Below are positions 35,117-43,763 of a stretch of DNA of 64,000 nucleotides, one piece after another. Location of the stretch: NCBI GenBank assembly GCA_020725885.1, contig DYEA01000017.1:124001-188000 (forward strand), in the 5' to 3' direction. Both the position numbers and the translations under genes were made by a program. Every line of letters starts with the position of its first letter. The stretch's first letter is position 1. This DNA is from Slackia sp. GTDB taxonomy: Bacteria > Actinomycetota > Coriobacteriia > Anaerosomatales > Anaerosomataceae. The notes under the pieces were generated by a model. That model was not told the origin of the DNA and ran no database searches. It saw only the letters and a list, made by a program, of their open reading frames with translations.

Positions 35117-35737
35117 ATGGGAGACGGCGCGGCGCACCGCATCCCGCAGGAGCGCGAGCTCCTCGTGCTCGAGCACATCGAGCGCAACCCTGCGATCTCG
35201 CAGCGGCAGCTGGCGCGCGAGCTCGGCGTGGCGCTCGGCGTCGCGAACGCGTGCGTGCGCACGCTCGTCCGCAAAGGGCTCGTCAAGGTCCGCGGTGAGA
35301 GCAACCGCTCTATCACCTACCACCTTACGCGGGAGGGCGTCCTGCGCAAGGCGGCGCTCGCGATCGAGTGGACCAACAACACGATCAACGACTACGCCGC
35401 CGCCCGTAGCCGCGTGCGGCGTCAGCTGGAGGCGATCGCCGCACGCGGGTTCAAGCGCATCGCCGTGCTTGGGGCGGACGAGGCCGCTGAGCTCGTGGCG
35501 CTGATCGCCCCGCACGCCGGGCTCGAGGTGTGCGCCATCGTCGACGTCGGCGGGAGGCGTATCGCAGACGCCCTGGCAGGCGTGCCGGTGGTGGGGCCGC
35601 GTGAAGCAGCCGCATCCGGCGTCGAGGCGGCGGTCGCTGCGTCGCCGGCCGTCGACCCAGGCGCGTTCGTCGCGCTCGCACCGCACGTGCCCGTGCTCGA
35701 CTTGAACGGCCGCGAGATTTCAAGGAGCGCTCGATGA
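35117..35737 (+). CDS. winged-helix regulator (MarR-like, exopolysaccharide-associated type)
   Basis: 206 residues. The N-terminal 75 residues are a winged helix (ELLVLEHIERNPAISQRQLARELGVALGVANACVRTLVRKGLVKV, then NRSITYHLTREG). A helical linker leads to a Rossmann-like C-terminal half (KRIAVLGADEAAELVALIAPHAGLEVCAIVDVGG) that may bind a nucleotide or sugar-nucleotide. Its stop overlaps the next start (ATGA), tying it to the sugar oxidoreductase. It probably controls this polysaccharide operon. Confidence 0.82.
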   Translation: MGDGAAHRIPQERELLVLEHIERNPAISQRQLARELGVALGVANACVRTLVRKGLVKVRGESNRSITYHLTREGVLRKAALAIEWTNNTINDYAAARSRVRRQLEAIAARGFKRIAVLGADEAAELVALIAPHAGLEVCAIVDVGGRRIADALAGVPVVGPREAAASGVEAAVAASPAVDPGAFVALAPHVPVLDLNGREISRSAR

Positions 35738-37881
35738 AGCAGGTGCTTATCAAGCAGGGCCAAGCCGTCGTCGAAGAGGTGCCGGCGCCTGGCGTCGAGC
35801 CAGGGACCGTGCTGGTGGCCGTCGACCACTCCTGCATCTCGATCGGCACCGAGATGGCGGGGATGCGAGCCAGCCAGACGCCGCTGTGGAAGCGCGCGCT
35901 CAAGAACCCCGACAAAGTGCTCGCGGTGCTGAAGATGGCAGCCACGCAGGGCCTCGGGCACACCAAGGACGTCGTGGAGGGACGGCTGCAGTCGGGCGAT
36001 CCCACCGGATACTCTGCGGCAGGCGTCGTGCTCGCGGTGGGCGAGGGCGTGAACGACATCGCGCCGGGCGAGCGCGTCGCGTGCGCCGGGGCGCAGTACG
36101 CGCACCACGCCGAGGTCGTCCGTGTGCCGCGCAACCTCGTCGTGAAGGTTCCAGACGGCGTATCGCTCAAGCACGCGAGCACGGTCACGCTCGGCGCCAT
36201 CGCGCTGCAGGGCGTGCGGCGGGCGAACCCGACGCTCGGCGAGACCTTCGTCGTCATCGGCCTCGGCGTGCTCGGCCAGCTCACTGTGCAGATGCTCAAG
36301 GCGAACGGCTGCCGCGTGATCGGCAGCGACCTCGACGAGGGCCGCGTCGCGCTCGCTGAGCGGCTCGGGTGCGACGTCGGGCTGCGCGCCGAAGACGGCG
36401 ACGCCGTCGAGCGCGTCGCGCGGCTGACGGACGGATACGGCGCCGACGGCGTCATCATCACGGCGGCCGCTTCGACGAGCGAGATCGTCTCGACCGCGTT
36501 CCGCATGTGCCGTCGCAAGGGCCGCGTGGTGCTCGTCGGCGACGTCGGGCTCGACATCAAGCGCGAGGACATCTACACGAAGGAGCTCGACTTCTTCATC
36601 TCGACCTCGTACGGGCCGGGCCGGTACGACGCGCGCTACGAGGAGCACGGGCTCGATTACCCGATCGGCTACGTTCGCTGGACCGAGAACCGCAACATGG
36701 CCGAGTACCTGCGGCTGGTGGCCGAGGGCCGCATCGACCTCGATGCGATGATCGCGCGCGTCTACCCGGTCGACGAAGCGCCGGCGGCGTACGAGGCGCT
36801 GAAATCCGGCGCCGACCGGCCGCTCATGGTGCTGCTCTCGTACCCGCGGCCGGAGGCCGAGCGCGCCGTCCGCAGCGTCCGCAACCCGATCGCGCGGCCT
36901 GTGGGCGAGCGCGCCGTCCGCATCGCGCTCATCGGCGCCGGCGGCTTCGCGAAGGGCATGCACCTGCCGAACATCAAGGCGAACCCGGACTTGCTCTCGC
37001 TGCGTGCCGTGTGCTCTCGCACCGGCCACAACGCGGCCGCCGTGGCTCGCCAGTACGGCGCGGCGTACGCGACCACTGACGTCGACGAGGTGCTCGCGGA
37101 CCCCGAGGTGGACGCCGTGCTCATCGCCACGCGCCACGACCTGCACGCGGACCTCGCGCTCCGCGCGCTCGAAGCCGGCAAGCACGTGCTCGTGGAGAAA
37201 CCGCTCGGCATCTCGCGGGAGGAGGTCGACCGCATCGAGGCGTTCTTCGCCGAGCGCGAGGCCGCAGGCGAGCCGGCGCCCGTGCTGCTCACGGGCTTCA
37301 ACCGCCGTTTCTCGCCGTTCGCGCAACGGCTGGCCGAGCTGCTCGAGCGGCGGAGCGACCCCTGGCAGGCGGTCTACCGCATGAACGCCGGCTACATCCC
37401 GCTCGACCACTGGGTGCATGGACCCGAGGGCGGCGGGCGCAACGTCGGCGAGGCGTGCCACATCTACGACCTCTTCACCTTCCTCGCGGGCGCGCGCGTC
37501 ACGAGGGTGCACGCGGAGGCGATTGCGCCGCGCACGGGCGCGTACGCGCGCAACGACAACTTCACGGCGGTGGTGACCTTCGAGGACGGCTCGGTCGCCA
37601 CGCTCGTCTATACCGCGCTCGGCTCGCCTGAGCATCCGAAGGAGCAGGCCGAGGTCTACTGCGACGGGAAGGTCTACGTGCTCGACGACTACCGGGCGCT
37701 GCGCGTCGTCGGCGCTCCCGCGAAAGGCGTGGAGACCAAGCTGGTCGACAAGGGTCAGGCCGCGGAGATGGTCGCGTTCGCGCGGGCGGTGCGCGAGGGT
37801 GGCGAGTGGCCGATCCCGCTGTGGCAGCAAGTCCAGGCGATGCGGATCGCCTTCGACGTCGAAGACGCGCTGAGGAGCTGA
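35734..37881 (+). CDS. two-domain oxidoreductase: zinc-type dehydrogenase fused to Gfo/Idh/MocA
   Basis: 715 residues. Residues 1 to about 365 form a medium-chain dehydrogenase (GLGVLGQLTVQMLKANGCRVIGSDLDEGRVALAERLG as the NAD site). From about 390 a Gfo/Idh/MocA domain begins (VRIALIGAGGFAKGMHLPNIKANPDLLSL) with EKPLGISREEVD as the family EKP motif and GGRNVGEACHIYDLFTFLAG. The fusion is known from surface-polysaccharide loci. It may convert a nucleotide- or lipid-linked sugar in two redox steps. Substrate unknown. Confidence 0.88.
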   Translation: MKQVLIKQGQAVVEEVPAPGVEPGTVLVAVDHSCISIGTEMAGMRASQTPLWKRALKNPDKVLAVLKMAATQGLGHTKDVVEGRLQSGDPTGYSAAGVVLAVGEGVNDIAPGERVACAGAQYAHHAEVVRVPRNLVVKVPDGVSLKHASTVTLGAIALQGVRRANPTLGETFVVIGLGVLGQLTVQMLKANGCRVIGSDLDEGRVALAERLGCDVGLRAEDGDAVERVARLTDGYGADGVIITAAASTSEIVSTAFRMCRRKGRVVLVGDVGLDIKREDIYTKELDFFISTSYGPGRYDARYEEHGLDYPIGYVRWTENRNMAEYLRLVAEGRIDLDAMIARVYPVDEAPAAYEALKSGADRPLMVLLSYPRPEAERAVRSVRNPIARPVGERAVRIALIGAGGFAKGMHLPNIKANPDLLSLRAVCSRTGHNAAAVARQYGAAYATTDVDEVLADPEVDAVLIATRHDLHADLALRALEAGKHVLVEKPLGISREEVDRIEAFFAEREAAGEPAPVLLTGFNRRFSPFAQRLAELLERRSDPWQAVYRMNAGYIPLDHWVHGPEGGGRNVGEACHIYDLFTFLAGARVTRVHAEAIAPRTGAYARNDNFTAVVTFEDGSVATLVYTALGSPEHPKEQAEVYCDGKVYVLDDYRALRVVGAPAKGVETKLVDKGQAAEMVAFARAVREGGEWPIPLWQQVQAMRIAFDVEDALRS

Positions 37882-37882
37882 G

Positions 37883-39793
37883 GTGTGCGGCATCGCAGGA
37901 GCGCTCGCGTTCGCGGGCTCGCGGTTCGAGGTCACCGAGCCGTACCTCGTCGCGATGCGCGACGTGATGGCGCATCGCGGGCCCGACGGCACGGGCGTTT
38001 GGGTGGCGCCCGATTGCCGAGCGGGCCTCGCGCACCGTCGGCTGTCGATCATCGACCTGTCTGAGTCAGCCAACCAGCCCATGCCGAACGAGGACGGCAG
38101 CGTCCAGGTAGTCTTCAACGGCGAGATCTACAACCACGCGGAGATCCGTCGCGAGCTCGAATCGCGCGGCGGCCATCGGTGGCGCACTGACCACTCGGAC
38201 ACCGAGGTCATCGTGCACGCGTTCGAGGAGTGGGGCATCGAGTGCGTGCACCGCTTCCGCGGGATGTTCGCCATCGGAATCTGGGACGGCCGGTCGCGCG
38301 AGCTGTGGCTCGTCCGCGACCGCATCGGCGTCAAGCCGCTGTACTGGAGCGTGCACCACGGGCGCCTTGCGTTCGCCAGCGAGATCAAGGCGCTGCTGCA
38401 AGACCCCGAGCAGCCGCGGGCGGTCGACGAGGAAGCGCTGTTCCACTACCTGTCGTTCCTCACGACGCCGGCGCCGATGACGCTGTTCGCGGGCATCAGC
38501 AAGCTCCCGAACGCCACCTGGATGCGCGTGCGCGAGGACGGCTCGACCGAGCAGCGCCGCTACTGGGACCCGGCCGAGCGCGCCGAGGACCTGAGCGGCG
38601 TGAGCGAGTCAGAAGTCGCGGAGCGGCTGCTCGAGGAGCTCCGGACGTCGGTGCGGCTGCGGAAGGTCGCCGACGTGCCGGTGGGGGTGTTCCTGTCCGG
38701 CGGCATCGACTCCTCGACGAACGCGGCGCTGTTCTCCGAGGGCGAGGGCGGTCCGGTCAAGACCTTCTCGATCGGCTACGAAGGCGAGTACGCGAGCTAC
38801 CAGAACGAATTGCACTACGCGCGGCTCATGGCGGGGCGGGTCGGCGCCGAGCACCACGAGCTGCTGCTCACGCCGCACGACCTCATCGATTTCCTGCCGC
38901 GCATGGTCTGGCTCCAAGACGAGCCTATCGCCGACCCGGTGTGCGTGCCGGTGTACTACGTGAGCAAACTGGCGCGCGACAACGGCGTGATCGTCTGCCA
39001 GGTCGGCGAGGGCTCGGACGAGCTGTTCTACGGCTACCCGTGGTGGAAGACGCGGCTGGACCTTCAGCGCTGGCACGACACAGTCCCCGTGCCGCGGTTC
39101 GTGAAGCGAGCGATGCTCGCCGGGTTGCGCGCGGTTGGCAAGGACCGCGGGCTGCTGTACGAGTATCTGAGCCGCAGCGCGCGCGGCGAGCGAATCTTCT
39201 GGGGCGGCGCGGAGGCGTTCACCGACACGATGAAGCACCGGCTGCTGTCGCCGCGGCTGCGCAAGCGGTTCGCCGGGCGCACGTCGTGGGAAGCCGTCGA
39301 GCCGATCTGGGAGCGCTACCGCTCCAGCGCAGCGCAGCCGTCGCGGCTCGGGTGGATGTCGTACATGGACCTGTCGTTGCGGCTGCCGGAGCTGCTGCTC
39401 ATGCGCGTGGACAAGATGAGCATGGGCGTGTCGCTCGAAGGGCGCGTGCCGTTCCTCGATCACAAGTTCGTGGAGTTCGCGATGGGCATCCCGGAGCGGA
39501 TGAAGGTCGGGGACGGACGCGAGTTCAAGCGCATCCTGAAGCGTGCCGTTTGCGGCCTGATTCCAGACGAGTTGATCGACCGCCCGAAGCAGGGCTTCGG
39601 CGTGCCGGTGTACGAGTGGATGTTCGCGGAGCTCGGCGACCGCGCCCGCCAGGAGCTGACGGAGTTCTGCGACGAGACGGACTACCTCGACAAGGCCGAG
39701 GTGATGCGCCTGTTCGAGTCGGGCTACCAGAGCGAGGCGTGGTACCTGCTCAACCTGGCGCTGTGGTGGAAGCGGTTCGTGAGAGATGGGTGA
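37883..39793 (+). CDS. asparagine synthase (glutamine-hydrolysing)-like amidotransferase
   Basis: 636 residues from a GTG one base after the previous stop. The class II glutaminase domain starts at the invariant Cys2 (MCGIAGALAF) and includes HRGPDGTG and FNGEIYNH. The synthase domain has the PP-loop SGGIDSSTNAAL (about 272-283) and HHELLLTP. Inside polysaccharide loci such AsnB-like proteins often amidate sugar carboxylates rather than making free asparagine, and that is the more likely role here. Full length, all key residues present. Confidence 0.93.
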   Translation: MCGIAGALAFAGSRFEVTEPYLVAMRDVMAHRGPDGTGVWVAPDCRAGLAHRRLSIIDLSESANQPMPNEDGSVQVVFNGEIYNHAEIRRELESRGGHRWRTDHSDTEVIVHAFEEWGIECVHRFRGMFAIGIWDGRSRELWLVRDRIGVKPLYWSVHHGRLAFASEIKALLQDPEQPRAVDEEALFHYLSFLTTPAPMTLFAGISKLPNATWMRVREDGSTEQRRYWDPAERAEDLSGVSESEVAERLLEELRTSVRLRKVADVPVGVFLSGGIDSSTNAALFSEGEGGPVKTFSIGYEGEYASYQNELHYARLMAGRVGAEHHELLLTPHDLIDFLPRMVWLQDEPIADPVCVPVYYVSKLARDNGVIVCQVGEGSDELFYGYPWWKTRLDLQRWHDTVPVPRFVKRAMLAGLRAVGKDRGLLYEYLSRSARGERIFWGGAEAFTDTMKHRLLSPRLRKRFAGRTSWEAVEPIWERYRSSAAQPSRLGWMSYMDLSLRLPELLLMRVDKMSMGVSLEGRVPFLDHKFVEFAMGIPERMKVGDGREFKRILKRAVCGLIPDELIDRPKQGFGVPVYEWMFAELGDRARQELTEFCDETDYLDKAEVMRLFESGYQSEAWYLLNLALWWKRFVRDG

Positions 39794-41108
39794 GGGGGCC
39801 GACGACGGCGTGCGTGCCGTGAGCACCGTGCGCGGTTGGGTGCGCGAGCGCTACGAAGCGGCCGTGCGCTCCGACTTCGTGCGAAGCGTCGCTGAGACGA
39901 TGGCGACGCGTATCGCGCTCGTCGGTGTCGGGTTGGTCACGAGCGTGCTCATCGCGCGGTCGCTTGGGCCTGAGGGGCGCGGCTTGCAAGCAACGATGGC
40001 CACCATCACGGCGCTTGGCGTGCAGTTCGGCAATCTCGGGTTGCACGCATCGAACACCTACTACGTGGCGCGTGACCGAAAGTCGCTGCCAACGCTCATG
40101 GGCAACAGCCTCTTGGTCGGTCTTGGTGCGGGATCGCTGTTGTGTCTTGTGGGTGGCGTGGCGATGCTGGCGATTCCCGGCATCTCGCCGCTTCCGCCTG
40201 CGCTCGTGGCGCTCGCTTTAGCCGCCGTTCCCATCGGGTTGTGCTACCTGCTCCTCCAAAACCTGCTGCTCGGCATCGGCGAGGTACGGCGCTACAACGT
40301 CATCGAGCTCGTCACGCGGGTCGGGATGATCGGGCTGATCGGTGTGCTGATCATCGGAAGGGCCGTGTCAGTGGAAGCGATCGCTGTCGCTGGTCTGGTG
40401 GTTTCGATGGTTGCCGGCGTGTGGGCGTTCGAGGTCCTGCGTCCCCACGCCAACGGCATCACGGCGTCGTTCTCAGCGCTTCGCGAGCAGCTCGGTTACG
40501 GCGTCAAGGCGTATCTCGCAGCATTGTTCTCGTACACCGTCCTGCGCGCAGACATCATCATGTGCAAGTACATGTTGGGTGCTGGCCCGACTGGTCAGTA
40601 CTCGATAGCTGTCTCGATGGCCGATTTGGTGTACATGCTGCCGGTCGTTGCGGGAACCATAGCGTTCCCGAGACTCGCGGCGACCGAGGACCCTATCGAG
40701 CGCTGGCTCAAAGCGAAGCGTGCGGCGAAGTGGGTCGGGGTCCTACTGGTCGGTCTTGCAGCCGTCGCAGCGGTATTGGCGCGGCCGGCCGTGGGAATCC
40801 TGTACGGCGATGCGTTTCTGCCCTCGGTGCCAGCGTTTCTATGGCTGCTGCCAGGGATCGTGGTGCTTGGGGTCAACAGCATTCTCCAGAATTACTTCGG
40901 AGCAGAGGGCGTGCCGCCTGTCGCCTTCCTCTCTCCTGCGGCCGCCTCACTCTTGAATATCGCGCTGAATCTTGTCCTGATTCGGAAGTTCGGAATCCGG
41001 GGTGCGGCTGTCGCGTCCACGCTTGCGTACGCGCTTATGCTCGTATTCAGTATGACGTACGTCGTCATGAGCCCAGCTCTGAAGGTTGCACGCCAGAGGA
41101 GAGCCTAA
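39786..41108 (+). CDS. polysaccharide flippase (Wzx/MATE-like)
   Basis: 440 residues, about 12 membrane helices. MurJ/Wzx-like features: MATRIALVGVGLVTSVLIARSLGPEGRG at the start, YVARDRKSL, VLRADIIMCKYMLGAGPTGQYSIAVSMADL in the middle and a late LLPGIVVLGVNSILQNYF. It should move lipid-linked repeat units across the membrane. It overlaps the AsnB-like gene by 8 bases. G+C falls along this gene, marking the start of a lower-G+C stretch. Confidence 0.92.
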   Translation: MGEGADDGVRAVSTVRGWVRERYEAAVRSDFVRSVAETMATRIALVGVGLVTSVLIARSLGPEGRGLQATMATITALGVQFGNLGLHASNTYYVARDRKSLPTLMGNSLLVGLGAGSLLCLVGGVAMLAIPGISPLPPALVALALAAVPIGLCYLLLQNLLLGIGEVRRYNVIELVTRVGMIGLIGVLIIGRAVSVEAIAVAGLVVSMVAGVWAFEVLRPHANGITASFSALREQLGYGVKAYLAALFSYTVLRADIIMCKYMLGAGPTGQYSIAVSMADLVYMLPVVAGTIAFPRLAATEDPIERWLKAKRAAKWVGVLLVGLAAVAAVLARPAVGILYGDAFLPSVPAFLWLLPGIVVLGVNSILQNYFGAEGVPPVAFLSPAAASLLNIALNLVLIRKFGIRGAAVASTLAYALMLVFSMTYVVMSPALKVARQRRA

Positions 41109-41942
41109 ATGTTACCTGATGGTAATGAGTTGAAGCGCCGATCACGTGCCGTTTGGGGTGCATCGCCGGCAGGAACTGCGTTCGCCCCAGACCTGGAGCC
41201 AGGCACTCAGGAGTTCTTCGAGCAGGTCATGCATGTGCGCAGTACGTATGAGCAGCCCTGGCTGTTCGAACTCGTGCCTTTCGAGCGTGCGGCCGGCCTG
41301 AAGGTGTTGGAGGTCGGTTTTGGGGCTGGATACGATGCCTACGAATTCTGTCGACAGGGAGCGATATACACAGGCGTAGACATCGCTCCCGAGAACGTCA
41401 GTCGAGCACGCCGACATCTAGCTGCTTACGGATTCGCTCCCGAGCTGATGCAAGGGGACGCCGAGAATCTGCCGTTTTCAGACAACTGCTTCGACATCGT
41501 GTACGCCAACGGAGTGCTGCATCACACCCCGGACATCCTGCGTGCCTTCAGGGAGGCTCGCCGAGTCCTCAAGCCGGGCGGTGACTTCTGGGTGATTGTT
41601 TACCACCGCGACTCGGTGTTTCACTGGGTTGCGCTGTTCCTCTTCGATCATGTGCTGCATGGCGGGTTCAGGAAGCGTTCCTTCTCTGAGCGTCTGTCGA
41701 TGATCGAGTACACCACTTCGGACTCGAGACCTCTGGTCCGCGTGTATAGCCGCTCCGAGGTTCGGAGCTTGATGCGCGATGCTGGTTTCGAGGTCATCAG
41801 GACTTGGGTTCGGAAGCTCACAGTCGATGACTTTCCGAGCTCGCTGCACCCGTTCGTGAAACGACTGCCAAGGTCATGGCTCAGTCTGCTTGGTCGGGCG
41901 TTCGGCTGGTATGTCATCGCGCACGCCAGGAGACCCGAATGA
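41109..41942 (+). CDS. class I SAM-dependent methyltransferase
   Basis: 277 residues, start immediately after the flippase stop. SAM motif LKVLEVGFGAGYDAYEFCRQG, then YTGVDIAPENVSRARRHL, NLPFSDNCFDIVYANGVLHHTPD and FREARRVLKPGG. Methyltransf_11 type. G+C is low: 32 of the 60 bases at 41341-41400 are G or C, against 40 of 60 at 44161-44220. It may methylate a sugar of the surface polymer; likely acquired with the flippase. Confidence 0.9.
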   Translation: MLPDGNELKRRSRAVWGASPAGTAFAPDLEPGTQEFFEQVMHVRSTYEQPWLFELVPFERAAGLKVLEVGFGAGYDAYEFCRQGAIYTGVDIAPENVSRARRHLAAYGFAPELMQGDAENLPFSDNCFDIVYANGVLHHTPDILRAFREARRVLKPGGDFWVIVYHRDSVFHWVALFLFDHVLHGGFRKRSFSERLSMIEYTTSDSRPLVRVYSRSEVRSLMRDAGFEVIRTWVRKLTVDDFPSSLHPFVKRLPRSWLSLLGRAFGWYVIAHARRPE

Positions 41943-42031
41943 AGCAGAGAGGTTCTGCTGGCGAAGAACTGGTGGTGGGGGTCTTACTGATCGCACGGGA
42001 CTTTGATTCGCTGTGGGCGCCCAATCGGTGA
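41939..42031 (+). CDS. 30-codon ORF, possible gene remnant
   Basis: An ATG overlaps the methyltransferase stop (ATGA) and opens a 30-codon frame (MKQRGSAGEELVVGVLLIARDFD ...). The tight coupling looks like a real start, but the product is too short for a known family. It may be the surviving N-terminus of a gene lost from this mosaic region. Low confidence as a functional protein. Confidence 0.2.
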   Translation: MKQRGSAGEELVVGVLLIARDFDSLWAPNR

Positions 42032-42170
42032 CGCCGCGCAAGAAGCGGCGGAGCAGGCGTAGTCCCGTCTCGGACGCCCGAGTAGTTGGAGAATGCATTG
42101 TGGTACGGATGAACGCGCGGCGGCATCCCTGCGGACGGGCTATCGGTGATTCTGTCTCCGGAGCACAGCA
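42032..42170. other. low-information gap in the polysaccharide locus
   Basis: About 140 bases without a convincing gene, promoter or terminator, in a cluster where all other neighbours touch or overlap. Together with the 30-codon frame before it this fits decay or deletion of a gene. Confidence 0.3.
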
Positions 42171-43763
42171 ATGGATCTCGTGATTGTGCACGTTGTGCGG
42201 CGGACGCCCGAACTGCGGCCGGGTGTCGACTTGCTGAACTATGCAGAGTTCAGGCAAGAGGTGATGAGCGGCAGATTGTGGCGTCGCTTCTTCAGGTACT
42301 CGTCAGTCGAGTTCGTCACATACAGGTACGACACTCTTGGCCGGGTGTTTCACATAGCCTTGCTGTTAAGGATGCTTTCTCGCAGGCGGTGTGTGATACG
42401 CGATGAGCTGGGGCATGTCCATGACGTAACCGCCGGGTATCTGTTGCGCCTCTTGCGTGGGCTGGTTAGAGACCTTGTGTCTGCGCGCGGTCTCATTGAT
42501 GCGAGCACACTGCACGTCGCCTCGCTGACTGAGTCTACGCGAAGGCGCTCGTACGGCTCCGGTCCGCCGATCATGCTGCGCACGGACTTCTGCTTCGGTC
42601 TGATTGCGGGCGGTTCGGTCGGTCACACACAAGGCGTACTTCGTGCACTCGTCGAGATGGGTTTAGCTCCAGTCTTCTTAGCCACTGACGCTCCGCCGTT
42701 CGATGTGTCGGGCGTTCGCCTGGAGGTGGTCGGTCCCGCCGAACGATATAGGAATCTTGGTGAGTTATGGCTACTGAGCTACAACGATACGTGCATCGAA
42801 GCCGCGCGGATGCTGCTGGGTGAGAAACCGCCGAGGTTCGTGTACCAGAGATACGCGTTGTTGGGCTACGCCGGACTAGGCCTCGCCGAGCGCTACGGTG
42901 TCCCCTTCGTCCTCGAGTACAACGGTTCCGAAGTGTGGATCTCCCGCCACTGGGGGAGGCGGTTGAAGTACGAAGCGCTTGCCGAGAAGATAGAGCTTGC
43001 GAACTTGCATGGCGCCGACCTCGTGGTGGTCGTCTCGAAGGCCATGCGCGACGAGCTTGTGGAGCGTGGCATCGACCCTGACAAGATTCTCGTGAACCCC
43101 AACGGCGTCGATCCAGAGATGTACCACCCCGACATCGATGGGACTGGGGTCCGCGAGCGGTACGGCCTGCAAGGCAAGACGGTCGTCGGCTTCATCGGCA
43201 CATTCGGCCTCTGGCACGGCGCCGAGGTGCTCGTCGATGCCTATGGCCGGTTGCTCGCGCGCAGGCCCGACCTGCGGCAGAGCACGCGGCTTCTCATGGT
43301 CGGCGACGGCGTGACGATGCCCGAGTGCCGTGCCTTCGTGGAGCGTCACGGCATCGCAGAGAACGTCGTCTTCACGGGACTCGTTCCGCAAGAGCAGGGT
43401 CCAGAGCACCTTGCCGCCATGGACGTGTTCGCCTCTCCGCACGTGCCGAACCCTGACGGCACGCCGTTCTTCGGCTCGCCGACGAAGCTGTTCGAGTACA
43501 TGGCGATGGGCCGCGGCATCGTGGCGAGCGGCTTGGACCAGATCGGGGAGGTGCTCGAGCACGGGCGCACGGCGTGGCTGGTGAAGCCGGGCGACGCTGA
43601 CGACCTGAGCCGCGGCATCGAGCGCCTGGTGGACGACCCCGCCTTGAGGGCGGAGCTCGGCCGAGCGGCACGCGCTGATGCGGTCGCGAAGCATACGTGG
43701 CTCGAGCACACTCGCCGCATCATCGAAGCGCTTGAAGCCAGGTGCGGGAAGGCCGGCCGATGA
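42171..43763 (+). CDS. GT4 family glycosyltransferase
   Basis: 530 residues, long for GT4 because of about 130 extra N-terminal residues. GT-B pattern: VLEYNGSEVWISRHWGRR, ADLVVVVSKAMRDELVERGI, ILVNPNGVDPEMYHPD, VGFIGTFGLWHGAEVL and the E-x7-E region SPTKLFEYMAMGRGIVAS. The first third has lower G+C and more A/T-ending codons than the last third, so the gene may be a join of imported and native DNA. No clear Shine-Dalgarno. Overlaps the next gene (ATGA). Confidence 0.9.
   Translation: MDLVIVHVVRRTPELRPGVDLLNYAEFRQEVMSGRLWRRFFRYSSVEFVTYRYDTLGRVFHIALLLRMLSRRRCVIRDELGHVHDVTAGYLLRLLRGLVRDLVSARGLIDASTLHVASLTESTRRRSYGSGPPIMLRTDFCFGLIAGGSVGHTQGVLRALVEMGLAPVFLATDAPPFDVSGVRLEVVGPAERYRNLGELWLLSYNDTCIEAARMLLGEKPPRFVYQRYALLGYAGLGLAERYGVPFVLEYNGSEVWISRHWGRRLKYEALAEKIELANLHGADLVVVVSKAMRDELVERGIDPDKILVNPNGVDPEMYHPDIDGTGVRERYGLQGKTVVGFIGTFGLWHGAEVLVDAYGRLLARRPDLRQSTRLLMVGDGVTMPECRAFVERHGIAENVVFTGLVPQEQGPEHLAAMDVFASPHVPNPDGTPFFGSPTKLFEYMAMGRGIVASGLDQIGEVLEHGRTAWLVKPGDADDLSRGIERLVDDPALRAELGRAARADAVAKHTWLEHTRRIIEALEARCGKAGR

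Noticed and set aside
37883-39793. A dedicated asparagine biosynthesis gene.
   Set aside because: The domain content is that of AsnB, but the position inside a polysaccharide cluster makes a sugar-amidating role at least as likely, so no gene symbol is given.
42248-42258. A third copy of the first 11 bases of the ccmE/hemA leader 12-mer (GTTCAGGCAAG).
   Set aside because: It lies inside the coding frame of a GT4 glycosyltransferase, with no promoter, hairpin or loop motif around it; chance is the simplest explanation.
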